A stretch of DNA of 24,364 bases from NCBI GenBank assembly GCA_008931825.1, contig QXVZ01022200.1, forward strand, positions 1-24,364. Direction: 5' to 3'. A program made the translations under genes and the position numbers. This stretch comes from Phallusia fumigata (lineage: Eukaryota > Chordata > Ascidiacea > Phlebobranchia > Ascidiidae). Numbering within the stretch: position 1 is the stretch's first letter; each line of letters begins with the position of its first letter. Below the pieces are notes generated by a model. That model was not told the origin of the DNA. It did not search any database and was given only the letters and a program-made list of their open reading frames with translations. This document shows positions 1 through 11,600 of the stretch, one piece after another.

Positions 1-215
1 GATTCGAAAACTATCTATTATTCGGAATCGCATGGTTGTGTTCCGTGTCGGATACAAATGTTGGGGATAATACAATTATAAGAAGTCATGTTTGTCAAAG
101 ATTCATGCACATTAGGAGTGATTGAATTGTAGATTGTATTCTATTTGAATAAGACACGAGGAATTGCTGAAAATTCACCTTCTCCGATATTTGAAAAAAA
201 CACTTCCAAACAAAC

Positions 216-508
216 CTTGCTTTAATTCTTGAAAACATTTCCCTCCTAGTGACGTCATCGTCCTCTGACGTGCTAGATGACGTCGAACTTGAACTTGAAG
301 AGAGTCCCCGTCGCCAGGCCGCCCGCTCGACAGCCATCAGCCATTCCTGCTGTTGATTTGTGCCCAGATTTTCAGAAGCTCCTTGCGACTTTTTCTTCAA
401 GATTTTGTGAAAAGTCTTCATTCTCAGTGTGGGGGTTTTCTCCGCTAGTTTCGGTTTTCTGACGTCATTCGTGGTGTTTGTAATCGTGGTCAAAGCTCGG
501 ATAGACAT
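216..508 (-). CDS. Candidate first coding exon of an unidentified gene (5' part only)
   Basis: An ATG at 506-508 opens about 97 codons that run to a possible splice donor (CAAG then GTTTGT) at 216/215. The peptide starts MSIRALTTITNTTNDVRKPK. It has a basic lysine-rich part (KILKKKSQ), then a Gln- and Trp-containing part, then a Ser/Thr run followed by an acidic EDDD patch. The Ser run uses mixed codons (TCT, TCA, AGT, TCG, AGC), which fits selection on protein rather than a simple DNA repeat. No domain is recognised, and the next exon would lie left of the window. Three TGACGTC motifs sit in this exon (250, 278, 460), so it could also be a CpG-rich regulatory stretch that happens to be open. 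Coding status is about even odds. Confidence 0.42.
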
Positions 509-3500
509 CGCAATAGTTCAGTGTCTCCTTATACAGTTGTAAACTTTCTGGAAAATTTGTCAATGTTATTTTTGCAAACTAAACACAGGTAATAAAAAAT
601 TGACATAACTATTTTGATCTTTATTTTTAAAAACATGCAAAACAGTTTAACAACATATTCACAAACAGACTCATCAGTTTAGCAAAAGCAAATGTAAATC
701 AAAACTATGTACAACATCTACACTTTATTACACGCACTCGCGATATTGTCTGCAAAGTATTTGTAACTGTCTCATTTTTCCGAAGCTGCGTCCCAACACA
801 AAACACGCGCGTTATAGTGATGACCTGTTGTGATGACTTGCCACAATGATACGACTGAGATGGAAACATTCCTATTATAAAGTCCCAGCAACAACACAAG
901 TCGACTCTGGCAGGTTTCAGCACATCGACGATGTTTGTTTAATGTTCGGCGCTTTCCTTCCATAAACAACGTTTCGCGACGACGCACTGTGACGCAACAA
1001 ACTAAAGAGTTGCGAATTTTAGAATCGCGATTAAAGAGACGCAGCCGGCGTTGTGGGGGGGGGGACACGCGACGCAAAACAAACACATTAAAATAGAAAT
1101 CAAAACACAGCAGGGGGGGCAGGTGGCAAATTTGAATGATTTAAACATTTCTGATTTGTTATTTTAACTTCGCGCAGTGGTTTTATCATCCTATATTTTG
1201 TTTTCTTTTTTTGAGCCACAACTAACCATGTATGTTCACAATTGTTACAGGCAGTGCCGTTACCAAGTAGCTAGGCGCTGTACAAACAGGATAAAAGCTC
1301 AATCAGCAGACAAATAACTTTTATGCCACCACGTGCACTAAACTTAACTGCACACACGTACATTGGTACCGTTTTAGACGTACGGCCACCACCGAAATTT
1401 GTTTAATCATCCACGCCCTAAACTTGAACTAAACACATGCTACCTTTGTAAACTTGACCTACCACTGCAAGACAACGGAACAAGTGTCCACTTCAACCGT
1501 AACCCCACACTTATAGTAGCGAGCAAGGTGCAGTTCACACCATGACTTCCCATGTAAGGCAAACTTCCACTCAGCGCGTGCCAGACGTGCGCGCGAAAAC
1601 AATTCCTCGGCCCGCTGAAGGTGCAACATTGCTGCCCCCAGGCATCGTAGGAAGTCGCTGATTGGAAACTTGAGTTGGGAGCGGCAGTGTTTGATTAAAA
1701 CTAATCCTGACCGAGCTACAATGGACTGCAAGAGGCTTAGCTCATCTTTGAAGTAAGATTAAGTTTGAACTTTTAATCTTGTGCTGTAATGAGTTTCCTC
1801 GTAATTATGAGTCAACAGTTTCACAGGTTCAGAGAACAATGTGAACCTGCTATTGACATTTTTGACCTTTTTCACATTTGTAGACTGTTTCGTTTAAGAG
1901 GTTGCAAGAATACTTAAAGCTGCGATGTTTCTTGAATTTAACAAAATCTGATTGGCTCATTGAAAGCATAAATAGGCGGCAAAAACTGCAGTTTTGGAAA
2001 ACAGTTTGTTTGGTCGTAAAATGCATCTGCAGAAATAGCAAGAATTCAAGCTACATCTGGAAAACTAACGAAGTAAGGGCTAAAATGTTTTCCGTAAACT
2101 TTCCACCCTCAATTTGCTTCTGGTCAAATAAGTTCAAATAACCGAATTAAAAACCGGTTACCACAAGTAAAAACCGGCTACCACATCTGTTCGTTCAAAT
2201 ACGAATTTAGCTTCAAGAAGAAGAATTCCTAGCTACGCGATGAACTTTGCTCATAATCACACACAGCCTACTTAATTAGGAGCGTGGGAAGGGCTGGAAT
2301 TATCTCTGAACATTCAAGAATTTTTCTCCGCCGACGAACATCAAAGGAAGTCACAATTGGCAGACAGGCCTATTACGTCATTAGGGCCTATTGTTGGGCG
2401 CTTTGTCAAAACAAGAACGTGTTTCCTCACAAAAACAATGACGACATAATTAAGTTTTGTTCTAATGTCCGATATGTCTGGAGTAAAAATTATTTTAACG
2501 TTGAGTTATTTTTAATTGTGAGAAATTTCATTTTTTAAATTTTTTAGTGAATATTCTTCAGGTGGCAAATTTTTAAACATTACTTGCATCGAAAGAAAAC
2601 AAATCAACATGTTTTGTAAAGTTTGTGAACTTTCAGGCGCTAGATTTTTCAGTTGCATAACGCCTACTTATGTTATGTCTGTTTATCCAAACAGTGCCGG
2701 TCACGGAGACTAACCAAAATTCGCATTCGAAATCAGATTTACACGATAACGAAATGACGAAGCAACAATCTTGAAATGCTTTTTACCAAGTAATTGCCAC
2801 ATAACACCGAAATGTTGTGTTACATAATTTGGAAATTAAAGAGAACGCTTTTTATATTTATAAACTTTGTAGGTTAATCGTATCGTCTTTTTACCACACT
2901 TGCACTCAATATAATATGTGGTAAATTACTTTTCATCTTATAAATGTTACAACAAAAACATGCCCAATGTTGCAAATCTAAATGCGAGGATAACTCGATG
3001 TCACATGTAAGATTTCCACGGGAACGGATCCAATGATAAAAGTGTGAAGTTGTTCTCACTTTCAAGCTTCCGATTTCACAAATCTTAAGTTGATTAACGT
3101 AATCAGTGCTGCAAAGTGCGAAAAGTGAAACCAGTGAAATTGATAAGATCCGATGTCCAGATTAATCAAGTTCTGATACGCTAACAGGAAATTTATCTGT
3201 TAAATATTTTTAATGAAGGAAATTGCCTTTGCTACATGATTTTGGTAAACTCTTGTTGGTGTTAAATTCTATGATCTGCCCATCAGAAACCTTTTAGAAA
3301 ATTATATGTGTACATATGAAGTGGTTTGGTGCAAAAGCATTATTCTTCCACTCTTCCCTGAACATAACTTTGTTGCATGCAATTCCAGACTCCTTTACAA
3401 CTATTTACTAAAAATTATATTTTAGTTTTAGAAAGGTTGGAGTTTCAAATACAAATCGAAGACTCATGTTATTCAAGTCAAATCAGTTTCCCTGACCAAC

Positions 3501-3523
3501 TTCCGTCAGGCCTGCAAGACGAG
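509..3523. other. Intergenic stretch with no supportable gene
   Basis: About 3 kb of AT-rich sequence. The open frames here (for example minus 772-1086 and 1459-1731, plus 1902-2141 and 2284-2538) are short, show no domain, and lack convincing flanking splice sites. Minor items seen are an AATAAA on the minus strand at 620-625, a G10 tract at 1055-1064, a small tandem duplication at 2149-2188, and a TTACGTCA at 2373. A short phrase, CAGGTGGCAAATTT, occurs near 1119 and again near 2560, which hints at dispersed repeat fragments. Some of this could be intron, promoter or UTR of the gene at the left edge. Confidence 0.5.
2149..2188. repeat. Two-copy 20-bp tandem repeat
   Basis: AAAAACCGGTTACCACAAGT is followed directly by a second copy with a few changes (AAAAACCGGCTACCACATCT). 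The period is 20 bp. No function is evident. Confidence 0.75.
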
Positions 3524-3598
3524 TTCTTCGGTGGGATTCGAACCTAGGACAGCAGCTATTCAGGGACCGGCGACCTTTTGACTAAGCTACACAGGGCC
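3524..3598 (-). repeat. tRNA-derived (SINE-like) element
   Basis: Read on the minus strand it has a Pol III A-box-like stretch (TAGCTTAGTCAAAAGG, 3574-3589) and a perfect B box (GGTTCGAATCCC, 3533-3544) at tRNA-like spacing. The T-arm stem has mismatches and no clean acceptor stem closes, so a functional tRNA gene is unlikely. A related sequence lies at 5960-6020; both share GGTGGGATTCGAACCTA on the plus strand. I read it as the head of a tRNA-derived SINE or an old tRNA pseudogene. Confidence 0.6.
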
Positions 3599-4527
3599 GA
3601 AAGAATTACCAACAGATGTGTTATCTTTTGACAACTCAACATTAGGGAATCATCTGACCTTGAAATACAAAGTAAATGCAAGCGTCAATTTCTGAACTGT
3701 CCTAAAGCGTTTCCATGGCAAAAGTTCAACAGTTTGACTTAAACTCACTTCCTTGACATGCTAGGGACAACCACTTGCCAGGTTTGGTGGTTCAGCAAAT
3801 GAAACCGCATTTTTAAAACATTTACAAAACATATTTTCGACAGTGTAAGTCCAAAGGCACCCTACAAGAACAGCAGACCACAGTAGGAATAAAAATATGC
3901 AAAAATGAAAAAAATGCAGAACCAAAAAGTTGGACAAACTAGATCAGGCTAGCACACAGCAATAATTCCAATTGCAAGAACACATCACAATGGTAAATAA
4001 TAGTTTTGGTAAGTCAGAAACCAAGTGCATAGAACGGTCATTCATACAGGATCAGCAATGCAAGGCAGTCGCCTAAGAAATTTGCTCCAGCAACATCGAA
4101 GTTTCACACGATTGCAGTTCCCGAAAGCAAAATGTGAACTGCATTAAAACGTTCTCAGCCGTCGACTTTGGTTTTGAACTATGCTCCTCTGCATTGCTGG
4201 CGGCAAACCGCTAAGAAAAAGTAAACCTGAAAAATAATACAACGCGTTAACCAACAAGTGTTTTAGCATGGAGCCATTGAACTAGAACTTTTTTTAGTCA
4301 ACATCAACGTATCTACATGGTTTTTAAATTAATCTTATATTGGGTAGTGGTACCGATTATTTACATGATGCAATTTGCTACCGGGTAATTATATCGGATA
4401 GTTAAACTCCCCTGGCAGTTATGCAAGAATTAGCTTCTACGCCTATCCAGGTGGACTTCCACACAAGTTGGCATAACTAAGAAGCTAGTCCTTGTTAATC
4501 TGATTCTAACTCTAGTTGGCTGTAAAT
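3599..4527. other. Downstream flank of ENDOG, no gene seen
   Basis: AT-rich sequence between the tRNA-like element and the ENDOG stop codon. It should contain the ENDOG 3' UTR in its right part. I did not find a canonical AATAAA on the minus strand close to the stop, so the transcript end is not placed. No exon with conserved coding content is visible on either strand. Confidence 0.5.
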
Positions 4528-7076
4528 TTAGGGGAGCCACCCACCAGCCGATTTCTCAATCGCTTCCACAGGTTGTTCGAATTCCCTCAGTGGAGTACTT
4601 GGGTCAACTTCTCTGTTTGGCATCACATAACTCCTCAGTGTAAAATCACCTCCAGTCTCAAGCAGAACAACCTAAAAAGTAAATTCCATTCATGATGTCA
4701 CTCATGTTGGGTTATTGACGAGTCAAATGCAGCGGATTTTAGTCATCGGAACTTTCCGTAAAAACCACACTTGTCTTTACATAAAGTGATTCCATAAACA
4801 TCCCAGACCTGGTTTAAACCCCTTTTACCACAACCAGGCAATGTGAAGTTATTTGCAGGAAAGTTAGGATGTTTTTTAACTGAATTAAAACCTCACAGTC
4901 AACAGCAGCCACGAGTTTCGCTACCAACATCATATCTCACCTTGAAGAAGTGAGTGGGAACTGCCACGTGATTTGGCTCCAATACTTCGTAAGTTACATA
5001 AGATTTCCCGTCAGGCATTCTCCTGCAGGAAATCGTCAACCACATTTAAATTAGCACATTATGTTTGTTGGCCTAAACTTAGGGTTGGCAACTTTGTTCA
5101 GCTACAATAAAGGACACAAAAACTTGAGTGATATTTTATCACGTATCGAAAACACACTTTCAATTAATATTTCAATCTGATGATGACATAAAAGATTAGC
5201 ACTATTATGACATGTTTTCTCACATAGATTTCTTTCATAACAATTTAAGGCCGTCATCACTATTTTGCTGAATAATATGCTAGATTTGTTTTGATTCTTC
5301 GAGTCTCAGTTCAAAAATTTAACCACAAGTCAAAAAGGTTTTAAAATAAAGGACAGATAGTGTTATTTCAAATCTCAATAAAGGACAAGGACAAATAGAG
5401 CTGAATAAAGGATTGTCCTTTGAAATAAAGGACGGTTGGCAACCCTACCTAAACTCATAACCGCAACATACACATTAAACATTACGACTACGTCACCCCA
5501 GTCTGTTCATGACGTTACTGATGATACGCAATAGATGACGTCATTTAAACTACAAAATATGTAAAATGATGAAAACATTTAGCTTGATCAGAAACAACTA
5601 CGCCAGCGATGTACGATGGAAACAACAAAATTACGTCACTACTACATGACGTAATGGTTACGTCACTTCAACTTACATAGGAAGGTAGAGGGGACCTGTG
5701 CAGACGTATACGTTGTCATAGTGAAAAGCAAAACTCCGAACATATCTCTCCAAGTTGTTCCACGCGTTTCGGTTGAAGTGCGGATGTTGGGGAGAGATGT
5801 TGGAGAGAAGAAATGTTTCCTCCATCCAATATTGATCAGCCCTACAGCACAGGTTGGAATGAAAACGTGTTTTTTGTGATGCAACACTCTGCGTCTGTGA
5901 GAGGCTTAGTACAGGACCAGATGTTTAATCATGTTGCAACAAGGAGTAGGTGTTTCACATTTGGTGGGATTCGAACCTACGACAGAAGCCCCGGATAAGT
6001 CCCTAATTTGTCGGCCGTGGTATACACAAGTATACCGTGCCATGTGCTCAAGACGGCTGATGCGCGCGCTTTAGGGGTGTCAGTTATTGAAGACTTGTTA
6101 ACAAAACCAAAACTGATAACGTTGATAGAGCAGTCAGTTTTCAGTGAAGCCGAGCCAGCAATGACGTCACTGACCTGTGATTGGCTGCCGCAGCCATGTG
6201 ACCTCGATCGTAACCACTGTTTAGGTAATCCCGGTTGGTGGAGCGGAATATTTTTGGAATCGTCTGATCCTCTGTAAAACATTTACTAAAGTTTAATATC
6301 AAGTTCGAAGTGGTTTGGTTCGCAGACAAATTACGCTTTGTAAAATAGGCATTGTATACATACTAACGGAAAAAAACAAACGTTTGTGTGAATCAACCCT
6401 GTCATGATATTGGCTTGGTAATTACACGGTCGAACAAAACAAGCTATGGAACCAGATAGCTAAACTAAGATTTTGTGAAGTCATGGCAAATATAGACCTC
6501 GCACATGGTAAGATAAATGTTTCAAATTTTACAGATCTAACCAATAAAGTTAATGTTGGTTCTGTCGGCACTGTCTTCGGTTTTCGCGACAATGTTTCTT
6601 GTGAGATGTTCGAACACCCAGTTGGGATTGCGATTTCGTCGATCGTATGAGAGAACGTAATTTCCACGTTCCTGAAAGAAAATGATGACCTGTGTTACAT
6701 TTTCCACCATTGATAAAATTATTTTCAATATAACTGAAAATCCACATTGTGTAATATTCATACTTTTTCAATAGTAAAGCAATTTTTAATACAAAATACT
6801 AACGACCTAGATGCACTGATGTAACCTTGACAACAATGACTTTAACACACCAGGTATGACGATTGAGGGCATTTGTTTACAATCGATTTCACGAACCTTA
6901 ATGTTGGTTTGGCTTGGAAATCCATATTTCATAATTTGAGGAATTCTTGGGGGCTGAGCAGCCTTGACCCCACTGCCCCATATGGGTAATCCGAGGGTGT
7001 GGCGCCGTTCCACTTCCCGCCCCACCAAGCCCCCGGCCAAAAAGCACCCCACCAACCCCACAACCCCCTTTTTCAT
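4528..7076 (-). CDS. ENDOG: Endonuclease G, mitochondrial (complete, 6 exons, 265 aa)
   Basis: DNA/RNA non-specific ββα-metal nuclease of the mitochondrial intermembrane space; in animals it is released in cell death and degrades DNA, and it also degrades paternal or damaged mitochondrial DNA. Exons (minus): 7076-6897, 6671-6542, 6271-6175, 5841-5677, 5022-4941, 4671-4528. All junctions are GT-AG and phases join cleanly. The N-terminus (MKKGVVGLVGCFLAGGLVGR) is a hydrophobic mitochondrial signal or anchor. The catalytic DRGH motif is at residues 125-128 (general base His128), in the family context SGYDRGHMAAAANHR. The metal-binding NAWNNLE motif is at 161-167, followed by NVYVCTGPLYLP and, near the end, RSYVMPN. 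In-frame TAA lies eight codons before the ATG, supporting this start. The C-terminus stops at SAGGWLP, about 20 residues short of the human protein (297 aa). One intron carries a hAT-type element, another a tRNA-like repeat. Confidence 0.96.
5080..5447. mobile_element. Non-autonomous hAT-type MITE with 8-bp target site duplication
   Basis: A 368-bp element in the ENDOG intron between exons 4 and 5. It begins TAGGGTTGGCAAC and ends GTTGGCAACCCTA, giving 13-bp terminal inverted repeats with one mismatch. It is flanked on both sides by the perfect 8-bp direct repeat CCTAAACT (5072-5079 and 5448-5455). Terminal inverted repeats plus an 8-bp duplication is the hAT superfamily signature. The motif AATAAAGGA recurs five times (starting near 5106 and four times between about 5345 and 5430) in the subterminal parts, as expected for transposase-binding repeats. 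There is no open frame for a transposase, so movement would need an autonomous relative elsewhere. Confidence 0.88.
5960..6020 (-). repeat. tRNA-derived (SINE-like) element in ENDOG intron 3
   Basis: On the minus strand there is a B box GGTTCGAATCCC (5966-5977) preceded at tRNA-like distance by an A-box-like CGGCCGACAAATTAGG (6002-6017). The sequence around the B box matches the element at 3524-3598, but the flanks differ. The stems are degenerate, so this is more likely a SINE head or tRNA relic than a tRNA gene. Confidence 0.55.
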
Positions 7077-7083
7077 GACGTCA
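7076..7083. promoter_or_regulatory. CRE-type palindrome TGACGTCA abutting the ENDOG start codon
   Basis: The perfect CREB/ATF consensus TGACGTCA overlaps the first base of the ENDOG ATG on the opposite strand. It is one of seven perfect copies in the window. Binding or activity is inferred from the motif alone; the same octamer also occurs within introns and near other exons here, so it may not be specific to ENDOG. Confidence 0.35.
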
Positions 7084-8305
7084 CAATTTTTAGTTAATTA
7101 AGTTTGAATATTTCCTAACCTGTCACAAGGAAAAAAACGCAACAGTTTAGATGTTTGGGCGTATATAAGATTGGTGGCAAATGGAAACAGCAAAAAACAA
7201 TGAATTTAAATTCTAAAATTGTGCAGTTTAACAATTAGAAACCTTTTTTAACAGATTTTGAATCATTTTCCAAAGAGCACAATAAAAAAATCAGGCAATA
7301 TGTTACTCGTTCAAAATTACACAGATGTTAATGTGTTACTTTGATATCATAACTTAAAGGCTTTGTAAAGAAAATGCAAACTTGTTTTAGGACGAAATTA
7401 CAGCCACAAAGTTAAGCATCACACACATGTGCATAAACTCTAACAGTAAAAATCGCAATGGATCTGGCGGGTCAACGTAAATAAAGAATACAAGGACACA
7501 GTCTTATCGAAACAAAGCGACCGTCTGATATGATATATAGCTTGGTATGCACACAGGAAGAAACGGACAAGAACTTGTCTGTTTGGAAAATTTCGTTTCA
7601 CAAATCCGAAATCGAGATGTTTTAGAATGGGCAAGCGTTTTCAAAAAATGTCGGTTTCTCTTCACATGCAATAAACACACAGTAGGTGTGAAAAGTCATA
7701 ACTGCATAACAAACTTAACATTGCGTTAAGAGCATACCAGGCAGTTGTCTTTATAATAACCGCAAACAAATGAAACAAAACATATTTAAAGTGGCTTAAA
7801 TCTAATTATAATCTTTAAAAGTTGAATTCAACAACCAACTTGCAATAAAAGTTGTAGTACACACTGGGCAATAGAATAAGCTTGTACGGTTGTACCGCTT
7901 GAAATAGCTGGGGGTGTTACCAGGGCAACCAAACTTATTTTACTGGTGGAGGAATTCTGTGTCACGTGGGTACAGCACATGCTTTAACGATGAAAAAGAA
8001 AAAAATGAGGAATATCAGCTGGAGATTACTTGAAGAAGGGATGAAAGCAAACAAAAGCGTGTAAGCTGATGGGAGCTATGTATGTTTTGTTGGTTGCTTA
8101 ATGGCAACGTTCATCTGATTTAGACAGGGGGTTGCAAAAAATTACATGTTACTGCTTATGTATGTTACATATACTTACCTGGTAAAAACGAGATACTAGG
8201 TCACGTGGATTACTGCCACTGTGACGTCATACACAACTTGTGGTTAACCCGACTAGTTGCGTCACTGGCTAAGTGCATAGACACCTACGATAAACTCGGA
8301 AACAA
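7084..8305. other. Intergenic region between MAN1B1 3' end and ENDOG start
   Basis: About 1.2 kb with no conserved coding sequence on either strand. It should hold the ENDOG promoter on the left side and the MAN1B1 3' UTR on the right side. A perfect TGACGTCA lies at 8222-8229. No clear AATAAA was found on the minus strand shortly after the MAN1B1 stop. Confidence 0.5.
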
Positions 8306-8599
8306 TCGGATTCCGAAGTCGGACAGAACGTTTCGGAAATATTCGGATTCCGAAATCCAACGAAGTGGCCACTACAGTGTTTGGTAAAGCGAACTTGGTT
8401 TTATATTCTGGTTTTATGGTCACTGTCGGTAAAAAAAAAGAAGAAGCAAAGGCAACTTGTTTGCTGACAGAATACAGGCCTACCCGTTTATCACAAAATT
8501 TTATAAATCTAAAATTCAGAACCTCTCGTGTCTGTGTACAGAATGTTCGGAATCCGAAGTGTCAGAAATGTAAGTTTCGGAAAAGTTCGGAATCCGAAC
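8306..8599. repeat. Paired palindromic repeat, possible MITE, directly after the MAN1B1 stop
   Basis: Two similar blocks of about 50 bp (8306-8356 and 8546-8599) are separated by about 190 bp. Each contains two dyads of the form TTCGGA-N-TCCGAA with a TTTCGGAAA between them. The centre base is T in the left dyads and A in the right ones, so the blocks can be read as direct or as inverted repeats. The structure resembles the ends of a small inverted-repeat element inserted two bases after the MAN1B1 stop codon. No target duplication was identified. Confidence 0.55.
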
Positions 8600-8600
8600 C

Positions 8601-11600
8601 TCACGAAACAGCAGCGGATGAGCGAATCGGAAACGGATGAGCCTCAGTGTTGAAAACCCACTCTTCAAGATGGATAAGGGAATCGTCATCGGAAAACAGA
8701 AGGAAAAGATACTTGAGCGTTTCACCGAGGAAAAATGATTCCATTTTATCGAATGGGTTTGGATTATTTGGATCCATGACGTTTTTCACTGACGAATATC
8801 CGCCGCCTTCCACCTGTGACGTAATAAAAACGTCATTTACGTCACAAATACTTGTAATTAACAAACACAAAATGTGCGTAAAATCAATGCAGATTTTTTT
8901 AAAAATACAAAACTTCGTTATTTTGAGTGGCAAACTGAAGCGCATGACGTCACATACCTTGGTGTGTTTTTCGAAAGCTTGGGTGATATCCCAGCCCCAT
9001 TCTCTGTATTTGGGGTCTTTAGTTATCCTCCACAGGTAAAATAAAGATTCAACAGTTTCAGGGCGAAGCAAGTTGTGGCGATCAAGCGGCTGCAAAGAAA
9101 ATGAAACATAGCATGAAGTGGGATTTGAACCAATAACCTTGACATATCTGGGACTGTCACTCAACTTAACTAAGCTTTACTGCATTGCAAATCAAAAACA
9201 ATCAATTTCTACATTTAGCTTAATTCATCAGTTGAACTTAACATAAAACTTGTCAAACACTAAAAACATCTTCACATCAATTATTCCCACTTCTACCTTA
9301 ATATAGAGGTCTTCCTTTGCCCTCTCGGCCAGATTAAAGTAAGTTATCTCCGGACTTAAACCGGTCGGAGTATTTTGGTACATCTCGAAACATGTCGCCA
9401 TCAGATCCTTCGCAAGATCCAAGTGCTCTCTTGATACTTTCGGATGAGAATCTCGGATAAGTCTCGATCCAAGAGCAAGGGTGCCAGGTAAAAAGCACAC
9501 CAGGTGATCCTGTTATCAAACACTTGTTTAATGGTAAGATGCACACAGTTGCATTTTAAAATAAGGATTTCAAAACTACCACTGAACAAATAAAGCAACC
9601 AAAGTACAGTAAAAATAATAATTGGAGGTTAAAAATACATAGAAAAGTTTTAATTTTACCCCTCAATCAATAATACAAGTCTCTAAAACTATTCAGTTAG
9701 TTTTACTGATAAAACCCACAAAAGCAGCAAACTTAACTAACCATCTTTGCACTTGGAGTTACCCCACCAAGAAGTTCACCCACATAAGTGAATCCACTGG
9801 GCATGGAATGACCGACCAAGTGCGTTCGGATCCCTTCCACTGCTTCAAGATATCTGTCCAGGAATTTCTTTTCTGTCTGGCTTGTCTGTAGGTTGAAATC
9901 ATTTGACATGTCACAGTAAACCTTATTTACACTATGCAATAGGCTAAGAGTGGAATTGAAAAGGTAACTGACAGAGAACTTGTGTGTAATTAATATGTTT
10001 TGCTTCAAATATTCAACAACTGCTGTTGTCATTATCAGCACAAAATGTCAAAAATAAGTTGATTACTACAACTTCACAACATTGGCTGATTGTAAATTAA
10101 ACATACACTATGTTCACTGTGAACTGAAATCTGCAATGAACCAATATAACTGACCAGCAAGGACATCTACACAGTATGTCAAGTGAAAACACACAGCTTA
10201 GCACAACAATAACATAGGATCATTCCACCCACCTGGACCCACTGCTTGAGCAGATATTCATAATAACTGTCAGCTCTTGCGCCAACAGTAAGCGTACCAC
10301 CAGGTCGAAACAATCCAGTATTGGCGTTGATCCACATCGGAACCAGACCACCCTTCTTTCCCGACAAACTTGCCACATGATCAGACACTTTGTCCACTGC
10401 ATCCTGTCAAATATATATTTGCAAAAAACATACCAGCATGGATTTGGTTGCGTTACATAAAGTTGTTTTCTTATAGCACGAAAAACTATTTGCGGTCAAA
10501 CACTATATCCTGAAATATATCAATAGGATTTCAGCATAGCAAAATGAGAGAGATATTTTATCGCTGTCACAAGTAAACATTAATCAGTACCTTGTACTTT
10601 GGGTCCTTGGTGATGAAAGACAGTTCTCTGAATTCTAGTTGGATTGTTGTAACTTCCGACACCGTGCTGTCTGGCCCCCAGCGTGGTGGTCGTGCATTGC
10701 CAGTTTTCAAATTAACATCAGAATATGGGACGGCAGACACTGACATGCTTAAAGCTGGAAGAAGTCTGTTCCCAATGTCTTTCTGGAAAATGTCCAAAAA
10801 TTTGAACCAAAATGGCAAAAACATTATTGTCTTGCTAGGTTGGGCTGTGTACTTCATTTTATGGTACTTACAACTTTCGCACATAATTATAGCAACCACA
10901 CTTCTCAAAGTAAAACAGTATTTTAATGTTGTTATAAATTGAATTATCACACATGACTTTTCACTAATTAACGAATCGAAAAACAACTTACTGCTTTAGC
11001 AAGGTAAATTGCGTCTCCGCTGAGCTGATACATACTCAACATCGAACCAAGTACTCGAATTGTGCATTCAAACAAATTGACATCCACGTTAACGTTAAAA
11101 TTCATCTTGGATGCAACAAAATCTCGAGCATCAGCATATTCTAAAAATAGTTTCGATCAATATCTGAACACACCAGTTTTTACCATTTGAGGTTACACCA
11201 GGTTATGTGAAACGATTTGAAAAGTATATGAGGTTATTCCACGTCCGGCAAAGTTTTATTGTTGATTAACAGATATGTAAACAGTCCAACTTTGTAAGCA
11301 ACTGCAAATAGCAATTAACATAGACATCAGTACCTTCTTGTAACCCCATAATGTACATTGTATCGATGGCATCAATCAGAGTTAGACCAATTCCGAACCA
11401 ATCATCGTATGTTTTAGAAATAGGGTGAGCATGGTCGTGACCCCAAGCTGACTCCTTGTAACCTTTCCATGCGTGTTTGAACATTTTCACAACAAATTTT
11501 TGCTGTTCTGTTTGCTCAGTTGAAGATAGGAATCGGAAATCTGTTCAATAATGAAGTATAAGGTTAGGACAATGGTTCCAAACTTCTGGCACTTGACTCA

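Noticed and set aside
772..1086. Minus-strand 104-codon open frame (and overlapping 705-923)
   Set aside because: No domain, Arg/Cys-rich composition typical of a chance frame in CpG-containing DNA, and no supporting splice sites or neighbours.
1459..1731. Minus-strand 90-codon open frame
   Set aside because: No recognisable family and no convincing donor or acceptor; treated as chance.
3524..3598. Functional tRNA gene
   Set aside because: A and B boxes are present, but the T-arm stem is mismatched and no acceptor stem closes, so a SINE or relic is more likely.
5813..6277. Plus-strand open frames across ENDOG exons 3-4
   Set aside because: They are antisense shadows of conserved minus-strand ENDOG exons and run through a tRNA-like repeat.
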